A DNA stretch of 5,439 nucleotides from Thiohalobacter sp. GTDB taxonomy: Bacteria; Pseudomonadota; Gammaproteobacteria; DSM-19610. The stretch is taken from the NCBI GenBank assembly GCA_027010005.1, contig JALVCM010000039.1, forward strand, positions 1-5,439, given 5' to 3'. Each line of letters opens with the position of its first letter. The first letter of the stretch is position 1. Under the pieces are notes generated by a model that made no database searches, was not told the DNA's origin, and saw only the letters and a program-made list of their open reading frames with translations. A program made the translations under genes and the position numbers. Below are positions 1 through 5,013 of the stretch, one piece after another.

Positions 1-9
1 AGAATTGGC

Positions 10-21
10 ATAACTATAAAC
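10..21 (+). repeat. 12-nt motif ATAACTATAAAC, repeated inverted at 4183-4194
   Basis: ATAACTATAAAC at 10-21 occurs again, on the minus strand, at 4183-4194, and ten of its bases (TAACTATAAA) recur at 79-88. All copies are intergenic and upstream of genes. AT-rich composition raises the chance rate, so a shared regulator site is only a possibility. Confidence 0.2.
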
Positions 22-91
22 ATTTTCCACATGTACCTTTCTGGTTTGCTCATCTGCCAATAATGTTTACACTTCTGGTAACTATAAATTT

Positions 92-105
92 CTCGATAGT
101 TCGAG
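92..105. repeat. Short dyad CTCGA-TAGT-TCGAG, possible operator
   Basis: Two perfect 5-nt arms, CTCGA (92-96) and TCGAG (101-105), flank a 4-nt centre. The dyad lies about 60 nt before the ATPase start and directly abuts a TATACG box at 106-111. That position would suit a repressor or activator site, but five-base arms are common by chance and no matching -35 box stands at normal distance. The regulatory role is inference only. Confidence 0.25.
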
Positions 106-163
106 TATACGCCTTCCAACAATGAATTCCTGAAACCCGCCAGTCTCTGCTAATATCCCGTTT

Positions 164-1639
164 ATGCCTGATTCTGTTCATGATATCGAGACCCTGGTTC
201 GCTCGCGCGTACCGATTATTTTGATTGAGACGGCCGAGGAAAAACGTGCGGTCGACCTGTTTCGCCAGCTTGCCATTCGCCTTGGTCAGCCGGTGATGCG
301 CTGGTCGGTTGCGAGTGGCCTGCAACGTATTGACCTGGACATGCAGCCACAGACCCACGCCCGAGAGCCTGCGCAGGCGCTTGCACAAATCCGTGCCACC
401 CGAACACAGGGCATCTACCTGATGCTGGATTTTCACCCTTACCTCGAAGACCCCGCCCACGTTCGCCTGATTCGCGAGATTGCACTGGGCTATGGTGAGG
501 CTGCTCACACACTGGTCTTTATCAGCCACCGTTGTGAGCTGCCCGAGGAGCTGCATTCCCTGAGTGCGCGTTTCTCTCTCTCATTGCCTGACAATGCCCA
601 GATAAAACGCTGGGTGCACGAAGAGGCCAGCAACTGGGCCAAAGCCCACCCGGGTAAAAAGGTAAAAACTGACGAAGCTACGCTGGCGGAATTAATCAAC
701 CACCTGGGCGGCCTGACGGAACCGGATGTCCGCCGCCTGATCCGTAAGTCCATTTACGATGATGGCGCTATCACTAATGAAGATCTGCCCCAGGTCAGCC
801 AGGCAAAGTACCGGCTGCTGGACCAGGGCGGTGCACTCACCTTTGAACTGGACACGGCCGCCTTCTCTGATGTCGGCGGGCTGGCGGCACTCAAGCGCTG
901 GCTTGAGCAGCGGCGCCGTGCTTTCCTTGAACCTGACCCGGCACTCGACTCGCCGCGCGGTATCCTGCTGGTGGGTGTGCAGGGTGGTGGCAAGAGCCTG
1001 GCCGCCAAGGCGGTGGCCGGACTCTGGGGGTTACCGCTGTTGCGGCTTGATTTCGGTACGCTGTACAACAAGTTCTTTGGCGAAACAGAGCGTAACCTGC
1101 GCGCGTCTCTGGATACCGCGACAGCCATGGCGCCCTGTGTGCTATGGGTTGATGAAATTGAGAAAGCGATTGCCAGTGGTGACTATGACAGCGGTACATC
1201 GAAGCGTGTCCTGGGTACGTTACTGACCTGGATGGCCGAGCGTGATGCACCGGTCTTCCTGGTGGCAACGGCCAACCGTATCGACCAGCTCCCGCCGGAG
1301 CTGATCCGCAAGGGGCGCATGGACGAGATATTCTTTGTCGACCTGCCGGATATCGGGGTACGCCGGAAAATCTTTGAAATTCACCTGAACAAACGCGGCC
1401 TGGATGTAACCGATTTTGACCTCGACGCACTGGCCGAACACAGTGAAGGCTTTTCCGGCGCTGAAATCGAACAGGCGGTCGTTGCGGGCCTGTACCTTGC
1501 CCGCGAACAACAGGCCGGACTGGATACCCGGCACCTGCTGACGGAGCTCGAACAGACACGGCCGCTTTCGGTTGTCATGGCCGAGCCACTGGACGCGCTG
1601 CGCCGCTGGGCGCGTGACCGCACGGTATCAGCCAACTGA
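164..1639 (+). CDS. Ycf46-like AAA family ATPase
   Basis: A 491-residue soluble protein with no signal peptide or membrane segment. The C-terminal half is a complete AAA module: Walker A GVQGGGKS at 271-278, pore-loop-like NKFFGE at 302-307, Walker B VLWVDE at 326-331 (catalytic E331), sensor-1 N371, the second-region-of-homology segment RKGRMDEIFF at 382-391 carrying candidate arginine fingers R382 and R385, and sensor-2-type GFSGAEIE at 429-436. Roughly residues 10-215 look like a degenerate ATPase fold without a P-loop (strands around 17-21, 84-90 and 116-121). This pairing, and the RKGR-DEIFFVDLP signature, are typical of Ycf46/SpoVK-like proteins, whose bacterial role is poorly known. 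The enzyme presumably hydrolyses ATP as a hexamer to remodel a partner; that partner is not evident here. ATG at 164 is the only usual start codon after the in-frame stop at 131, and no Shine-Dalgarno sequence precedes it. Family call firm, function unknown. Confidence 0.93.
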   Translation: MPDSVHDIETLVRSRVPIILIETAEEKRAVDLFRQLAIRLGQPVMRWSVASGLQRIDLDMQPQTHAREPAQALAQIRATRTQGIYLMLDFHPYLEDPAHVRLIREIALGYGEAAHTLVFISHRCELPEELHSLSARFSLSLPDNAQIKRWVHEEASNWAKAHPGKKVKTDEATLAELINHLGGLTEPDVRRLIRKSIYDDGAITNEDLPQVSQAKYRLLDQGGALTFELDTAAFSDVGGLAALKRWLEQRRRAFLEPDPALDSPRGILLVGVQGGGKSLAAKAVAGLWGLPLLRLDFGTLYNKFFGETERNLRASLDTATAMAPCVLWVDEIEKAIASGDYDSGTSKRVLGTLLTWMAERDAPVFLVATANRIDQLPPELIRKGRMDEIFFVDLPDIGVRRKIFEIHLNKRGLDVTDFDLDALAEHSEGFSGAEIEQAVVAGLYLAREQQAGLDTRHLLTELEQTRPLSVVMAEPLDALRRWARDRTVSAN

Positions 1640-1655
1640 ACACGGGCTGGAGAAA

Positions 1656-3794
1656 TCAGTCTGCCGCCTGCTTCCTGAAAGCCCCTGTTATCAGCTGCTG
1701 GCCGTGCAGGTATTTCTCTGCCTCACTGGCACACGCCGGCCTGGCCAGCAGGTAGCCCTGCACCTGGTCACAACCGTTCTTCTGCAGAAACGCCAGCTGC
1801 TGTTCGGTTTCCACGCCTTCACCGATTACGACCATACCAAGGCTTTTCGCCATCACGATAATCGCCCGGGCAATGGCGGCATCATCCGGGTCCGTAGCAA
1901 TATCGTGTACGAAGCTGCGGTCGATCTTGAGGACATCGAGCGGGTATTTTTTCAGGTAGGCCAGTGAGGAGTACCCGGTACCGAAATCATCCACCGCAAT
2001 ACTGACGCCCATCTCCTTCAGCGCCTCGAGCGCCGTCAGCGTGACTTTCGGATCTTTCATCACCATGCCTTCGGTGAGTTCCACTTCGAGCAGTCGGGAC
2101 GGTAACCCGGTTGAAGCCAGTACATCCGCAACAACACGGGCCAGATCACCGGCATAAAACTGCCGGGCGGACAGGTTGACGGCCATCCGGACCTCGCCGG
2201 CTCCCTGCTGACGCCAGGCCCGGGCCTGTGCACAGGCGGTCTGCATGACCCACTGGCTCAGCTTGTCAATGAGCCCGGCCTCCTCGGCAACGGGTATGAA
2301 ATCCGAGGGTGGGATAAAGCCACGCTGTGGATGATTCCAGCGCGCCAGGGCTTCCATGCCAATGGCCTTGCCCGACAGCAGGTCGACCTGTGGCTGGTAA
2401 TAGACTTCCAGCGCTTCGCCTTCCAGGGCAGCGCGCAGATCGGCCTCCAGCGTAAAACGGGCCAGTGCACGATCGTTGATGCTGTTGGAGTAGAAACGAA
2501 TACAGTTGCGGCCTTCTTCCTTGGCCTTGTACATGGCCGCGTCCGCATTCTTTAACAGGGTTCCTGCATCCTTGCCATCCGCGGGATAGGTGGCAATACC
2601 GATACTGGGCGTCACAAACAGGTCTCTGCCCTCGATGGTTATCGGCGCAGACAGGGTCTCAAGTATGCGCCGTGCTACCGGTTCCGAGTCACGGGCATCC
2701 TGAATACCACCGATGAGCATGGTAAATTCGTCGCCACCCAGCCGTGCGACACTCGTCATGCCGTCTTCGTGTCCGGGTCGTGCCACGGCATCCACCGAAC
2801 GGACGCAGTCCGTCAGGCGTCTGCCCACTTCGACCAGTACGGCATCACCGGTGCCGTGGCCCAGCGTGTCGTTGATGACCTTGAACCGGTCCAGGTCGAG
2901 AAACAATATGGCCAGCACACCGTCACTCCGGTCACACTGCCGGATTTCATGTTCCAGGTGTTCGAAGAACAGGCGTCGGTTGGGCAGGTCCGTCAGGTTG
3001 TCATAGAAGGCAAGCTGCTGGATCTGGTCTTCGTATAATTTCTGGTCCGTGATATCGCGCACCAGGCTGGTAACTTCATCGACACCACTCGCCACCATCC
3101 TGGCCTCGAAGTAACGCAGGGTTCCCTCGATCTCCAGCTGGTATTCAAAGCGCTGCCCGCTCCCCGAACTGAGCACACGCCGCAGGTGCTGCAATGCCGG
3201 TTCGGCAATCTGGCTGGGCAGAACCTCTTCCATCGTCTTACCGATAAATTCCTCGGGCGGCACCACGACCAGATTTTCCCTCCCCCCCTGGAAATCGAGA
3301 TAACGCCCCCGGCCATCCTGCCTGAAAATCATGTCGGGGATTGCACGCAGCAGGGCGCTACTCCTGGCTTCGGAGGTTTTGAGGGCGGCAAATGCCTGCG
3401 ATGATCGCAGGATGTAGCGCATTCGATGCCCGAAAATGGTCCAGTTGATCGGCTTGCCGACAAAGTCCGTGGCACCGACCTTGTAGGCATGGTTGACGGA
3501 ATCGACATCCTCGAACCCGGTAACGATGACTACCGGAGTATCCTCGAAACCAGCCAGCTGGCGAAGCTGGCGGCACACGGCATAACCGTCCATGTCGGAT
3601 ATCACTACGTCCAGCAGGATAATGTCCGGCTGAAGCCCTGACAGTATCTCCAGCGCCTGTTTACCACCACTGGCCTCCTCGACCCTGAAGCCGTGCTGCT
3701 CCAGTGACTGCCGAAGCAACAGGCGCATGGTCAGATCTTCATCGATGACCAACGCCAGTGGTGGAGCGGGATGGGCGGTATGCCTGTTATTCAT
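1656..3794 (-). CDS. Response regulator with PAS, GGDEF and EAL domains (c-di-GMP turnover)
   Basis: A 712-residue cytoplasmic protein without membrane segments. An N-terminal receiver domain (about 13-130) has its acidic pocket (D18, E19), phosphoacceptor D62 in LLDVV, T92 and K114 in GKP, so phosphorylation by a histidine kinase is expected; none is encoded nearby. A PAS domain covers about 143-250, ending in the usual RDITD linker. The GGDEF domain (about 261-435) keeps GGDEF at 353-357, so it may be an active diguanylate cyclase. The EAL domain (about 449-700) keeps E481 of EAL, N540, ELTE at 572-575, DDFGTGYSS at 602-610, K623, EGVE at 659-662 and Q679, so it should hydrolyse c-di-GMP. 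Oddity: RSVD (332-335), which would be the inhibitory RxxD site, is 17 residues before GGDEF instead of 5. The ATG at 3794 gives a receiver domain of normal length but lacks a clear ribosome binding site. The gene is convergent with the ATPase, and net activity cannot be read from sequence. Confidence 0.95.
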   Translation of the reverse strand: MNNRHTAHPAPPLALVIDEDLTMRLLLRQSLEQHGFRVEEASGGKQALEILSGLQPDIILLDVVISDMDGYAVCRQLRQLAGFEDTPVVIVTGFEDVDSVNHAYKVGATDFVGKPINWTIFGHRMRYILRSSQAFAALKTSEARSSALLRAIPDMIFRQDGRGRYLDFQGGRENLVVVPPEEFIGKTMEEVLPSQIAEPALQHLRRVLSSGSGQRFEYQLEIEGTLRYFEARMVASGVDEVTSLVRDITDQKLYEDQIQQLAFYDNLTDLPNRRLFFEHLEHEIRQCDRSDGVLAILFLDLDRFKVINDTLGHGTGDAVLVEVGRRLTDCVRSVDAVARPGHEDGMTSVARLGGDEFTMLIGGIQDARDSEPVARRILETLSAPITIEGRDLFVTPSIGIATYPADGKDAGTLLKNADAAMYKAKEEGRNCIRFYSNSINDRALARFTLEADLRAALEGEALEVYYQPQVDLLSGKAIGMEALARWNHPQRGFIPPSDFIPVAEEAGLIDKLSQWVMQTACAQARAWRQQGAGEVRMAVNLSARQFYAGDLARVVADVLASTGLPSRLLEVELTEGMVMKDPKVTLTALEALKEMGVSIAVDDFGTGYSSLAYLKKYPLDVLKIDRSFVHDIATDPDDAAIARAIIVMAKSLGMVVIGEGVETEQQLAFLQKNGCDQVQGYLLARPACASEAEKYLHGQQLITGAFRKQAAD

Positions 3795-3827
3795 ACCATC
3801 AGCCCGGGCCGGGAGGATTTGCCGTGT

Positions 3828-3846
3828 TTCAACACATACTTCAACA
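3828..3846. repeat. Tandem TTCAACA direct repeats near the c-di-GMP gene start
   Basis: TTCAACA occurs at 3828-3834 and 3840-3846, a 12-nt period, with an inverted partial copy TTGAA at 3854-3858. They lie 35-65 nt before the ATG of the c-di-GMP gene, between its start codon and a candidate promoter. They could be a regulator site or simply leader sequence. The copies are visible; the role is inference. Confidence 0.25.
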
Positions 3847-3890
3847 TAGCACTTTGAATACTCAGAGCAGGTTGCTGCGGATTCTATTCC

Positions 3891-3918
3891 TTTATAATGT
3901 GTCCATATCTATCGGTAA
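3891..3918 (-). promoter_or_regulatory. Weak candidate promoter for the c-di-GMP gene
   Basis: On the minus strand TTACCG (3918-3913), a 16-nt spacer and TATAAA (3896-3891) give a modest sigma-70-like match with a good -10 and a poor -35. It would leave a leader of about 90 nt before the ATG at 3794. The same AT-rich spot reads TATAAT (3893-3898) on the plus strand, with TTGCTG only 15 nt upstream, so direction is uncertain. Confidence 0.25.
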
Positions 3919-3919
3919 C

Positions 3920-3942
3920 TTACGGTTTTACTGTAATTTTTT
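3920..3942 (+). terminator. Weak terminator-like hairpin with six Ts
   Basis: TTACGG (3920-3925) can pair with CTGTAA (3931-3936), including one G-U pair, around the loop TTTTA, followed directly by TTTTTT (3937-3942). The layout is that of an intrinsic terminator on the plus strand, but the stem is short and AT-rich and no plus-strand gene ends here, so it may be chance in an AT-rich region. Confidence 0.2.
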
Positions 3943-3974
3943 GGTCATGGAGAATATGCAAAAATGCACCGGAA

Positions 3975-4045
3975 CAGGGCAAAAAAACTGGACGAATGGC
4001 TATTTTTTGCGCTGACCCTGCGGCAGTTGGCGCCATTTATTCGTC
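3975..4045. repeat. Interlocking inverted repeats in the intergenic region
   Basis: Stem A joins CAGGG (3975-3979) and CAAAAAA (3980-3986) to TTTTTTG (4003-4009) and CCCTG (4016-4020). Stem B joins GACGAA (3991-3996) and TGGC (3997-4000) to TTCGTC (4040-4045) and GCCA (4032-4035). The 5' arm of B lies inside the loop of A, so the two stems would form a pseudoknot or exclude each other. An 8-nt palindrome TGGCGCCA (4028-4035) overlaps the B arm. Pairing is seen in the sequence; an RNA function is inference. Confidence 0.3.
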
Positions 4046-4077
4046 GCGTAGTGAATCAGAGCCGGCAAGATATTGAT

Positions 4078-4126
4078 AAAATGGGGCCGAAAATTTGACG
4101 GATTGCTGATTTTCAGCAGCCATTTT
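4078..4126. repeat. Nested inverted repeats, possible structured RNA or binding site
   Basis: An outer pair AAAATGG (4078-4084) and CCATTTT (4120-4126) encloses a perfect inner hairpin TGCTGA-TTT-TCAGCA (4104-4118). The inner arm ends one base before the outer 3' arm, leaving 19 unpaired nt on the 5' side only. No T-run follows, so this is not a normal terminator. It could be part of a non-coding RNA, a long leader or a protein-binding dyad. Confidence 0.3.
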
Positions 4127-4182
4127 GTAAGAAAATGTCCCTATACGTATTAAAAATTGCTCGATTTACTCATACCGGGTAA

Positions 4183-4194
4183 GTTTATAGTTAT
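4183..4194 (-). repeat. Inverted copy of the ATAACTATAAAC motif
   Basis: The minus strand reads ATAACTATAAAC here, identical over 12 nt to positions 10-21. It lies about 35 nt before the candidate -35 box of the DUF3135-like gene. On the plus strand the same bases contain a TATAGT box (4186-4191), but without a well-spaced -35. Confidence 0.2.
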
Positions 4195-4228
4195 ATTTTT
4201 CAAAGAGTTGAGTCTGATTGTCGGCAAA

Positions 4229-4257
4229 TTGGGGAAGCCTGCAACTGTTGTGATACT
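4229..4257 (+). promoter_or_regulatory. Candidate promoter of the DUF3135-like gene
   Basis: TTGGGG (4229-4234), a 17-nt spacer and GATACT (4252-4257) form a moderate sigma-70-like site; a TGT just before the -10 fits the extended -10 motif. Transcription would begin near 4264 and give a leader of about 50 nt before the ATG at 4316. The -35 match is poor, so the extended -10 would carry most of the activity. Confidence 0.4.
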
Positions 4258-4315
4258 CTCGTAGTCCATAAAACAACAATAACTGAAAGACGTAACAGTC
4301 CGTCGGAGGTCAGAG

Positions 4316-4687
4316 ATGCAAGAAGTACAAACAAAACAGACTGATTCTCACAAGCCACTCATCGACTTCGATGACTGGGCTGAACTCGCGCAGTCAGATC
4401 CTGTTGCCTTTGAACACCGCCGCGAACAGGCCATCGATGAACTGATTGCCCGCATGCCGGAGCACAAGCAACAGCGCATGCGCTGCCTGCAGTGGAAAAT
4501 CGACCAGGTACGTGCCCGTGCCGGTTCTCCCATGGCCGCCTGCATCAAATTGAGCGAAATGATGTGGGACTCCCTGACCGGCCCCGGCGGCCTGAAGGAA
4601 GCACTGGACCGCATGAGCCTGGAAAACACCGCACCGCTGCCCAATGCAGACATTCTGAGCTTCGAGGCCCGCCAGCCGCAGGCCTGA
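4316..4687 (+). CDS. DUF3135-like small conserved protein of unknown function
   Basis: A 123-residue soluble, mostly helical protein with no signal peptide, membrane segment or cysteine cluster. Residues 15-40 (IDFDDWAELAQSDPVAFE and the following arginines) and the block 53-86, which includes LQWKID, a basic RARA segment and the hydrophobic PMAACIKLSEMMWDSL, match my memory of DUF3135 proteins, found mainly in Gammaproteobacteria. The C-terminal 25 residues look variable. The start is well supported: GGAGGT (4305-4310) lies 5 nt before the ATG at 4316. The gene stands alone after a long AT-rich region and precedes rpmE by 108 nt, with a separate promoter for rpmE in between. No activity is known for the family as far as I am aware, and the neighbours do not reveal one. 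The coding call is firm; the family name is from memory. Confidence 0.85.
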   Translation: MQEVQTKQTDSHKPLIDFDDWAELAQSDPVAFEHRREQAIDELIARMPEHKQQRMRCLQWKIDQVRARAGSPMAACIKLSEMMWDSLTGPGGLKEALDRMSLENTAPLPNADILSFEARQPQA

Positions 4688-4698
4688 GTCGGCAGGGC

Positions 4699-4727
4699 TT
4701 GTCTGGCGCACCGGATTACCGTATTAT
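4699..4727 (+). promoter_or_regulatory. Likely sigma-70-type promoter of rpmE
   Basis: TTGTCT (4699-4704, four of six consensus bases), exactly 17 nt, then TATTAT (4722-4727, five of six) make the best promoter match in the window. It lies just after the stop codon of the DUF3135-like gene and would start RNA near 4734, giving a leader of about 62 nt for L31. Independent strong transcription suits a ribosomal protein gene. Confidence 0.55.
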
Positions 4728-4743
4728 TCGCGGCCTTTCGGCA

Positions 4744-4771
4744 GGCGCCCCGCAATTGATCGGGATACGCC
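4744..4771 (+). promoter_or_regulatory. Foldable hairpin in the rpmE leader
   Basis: GGCG (4744-4747) pairs with CGCC (4768-4771) and CCCG (4749-4752) with CGGG (4761-4764). The loop is 8 nt and the internal loop is C on one side and ATA on the other. The structure would lie about 10 nt after the predicted RNA start and 24 nt before the L31 ATG. E. coli L31 is reported to repress its own mRNA through the leader, so an autoregulatory site is a reasonable guess, but I see no direct proof here. Confidence 0.35.
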
Positions 4772-4795
4772 GCCAGGTTTCTGAGGCAGAGTTAA

Positions 4796-5005
4796 ATGAA
4801 AGCAGACATCCACCCGGCATACGACGATATCAAGGTCACCTGCAGCTGTGGCAACAGCTTCGAGACCCGCTCTACGGTGGGCAAGGATCTGAGCATCGAA
4901 GTCTGCTCCAAGTGCCATCCGTTCTACACGGGCAAGCAGAAGATGGTCGATACCGGCGGTCGCGTGGATCGTTTCCGTCGCAAGTACGGCATGAAGAAAT
5001 CCTGA
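4796..5005 (+). CDS. rpmE: 50S ribosomal protein L31 (bL31), zinc-binding form
   Basis: A 69-residue protein that matches bL31 over its full length, from MKADIHPAY to the basic C-terminal RRKYGMKKS. It belongs to the large ribosomal subunit, where L31 helps form the protein bridge B1b to the small subunit. The four zinc ligands are present: C16 and C18 in CSCGN, C37 and C40 in [10 protein letters not shown]. This is therefore the cysteine form (C+), which many bacteria replace with a cysteine-free paralogue under zinc shortage; no paralogue is in the window. GAGG (4783-4786) is 9 nt before the ATG, and a second purine run (AGAG, 4788-4791) is closer. The stop codon TGA at 5003-5005 is part of the TGAGGT that serves as ribosome binding site for the next gene, so the two may be translationally coupled. 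Identification is firm. Confidence 0.98.
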   Translation: MKADIHPAYDDIKVTCSCGNSFETRSTVGKDLSIEVCSKCHPFYTGKQKMVDTGGRVDRFRRKYGMKKS

Positions 5006-5013
5006 GGTTCCGC

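Larger units (their letters stand above)
1..163. other. AT-rich region upstream of the AAA ATPase gene
   Basis: No gene is supported here; the reading frame of the downstream ATPase is closed by a TGA at 131-133. The stretch is visibly more AT-rich than the coding DNA. It carries a 10-nt direct repeat TAACTATAAA (11-20 and 79-88), a 7-nt direct repeat TTCTGGT (39-45 and 73-79) and a small dyad at 92-105. A weak sigma-70-like pair is TTTGCT (45-50), 17 nt, TACACT (68-73). A second -10-like box TAATAT (151-156) sits just before the ATG. None of these is strong enough to name the promoter with confidence. No terminator for a preceding gene is visible. Confidence 0.5.
3795..4315. other. 521-nt AT-rich intergenic region between divergent genes
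   Basis: This region separates the start of the c-di-GMP gene from the start of the DUF3135-like gene. It is much richer in A and T than the flanking genes and has many A and T runs. I find no open frame with a good ribosome binding site or recognisable protein. It contains TTCAACA direct repeats close to the c-di-GMP gene, promoter-like boxes on both strands, a weak hairpin with a T-run, two clusters of inverted repeats (3975-4045 and 4078-4126), and the likely promoter of the downstream gene near its right end. Its length exceeds what two ordinary promoters need, so an unannotated small RNA or a long leader is possible. Confidence 0.6.

Noticed and set aside
1572..1967. Plus-strand open frame of 131 codons
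   Set aside because: It overlaps the ATPase 3' end and the EAL coding region antisense; both are clearly real genes, so it is a shadow.
3791..3799. Two-codon minus-strand mini-frame ATG GTA TGA overlapping the c-di-GMP gene start
   Set aside because: Such minimal frames arise easily by chance and no ribosome binding site supports it.
3970..4010. Resemblance to a c-di-GMP-I (GEMM) riboswitch: ACAGGGCAAA followed by GGACG, near a c-di-GMP enzyme gene
   Set aside because: The hallmark string is present, but the stem between it and GGACG, the GNRA tetraloop and the tetraloop receptor are missing. It is also on the strand opposite to the c-di-GMP gene and about 300 nt from the next plus-strand start. 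Most likely chance; a covariance-model search would settle it.
3758..4015. Plus-strand open frame of 85 codons across the c-di-GMP gene start and the intergenic region
   Set aside because: Its first part is antisense to a well-supported gene, it has no ribosome binding site, and its composition does not look like protein-coding sequence. The inner 22-codon version from 3947 also lacks a ribosome site.
4229..4243. Sigma-54-like site TTGGGG...TGCA before the DUF3135-like gene
   Set aside because: The GG and GC are 8 nt apart instead of the required 10, so it does not fit a -24/-12 promoter.
4683..4696. CCTG-AGTCGG-CAGG hairpin at the end of the DUF3135-like gene as a terminator
   Set aside because: Only four base pairs and no T-run follows.
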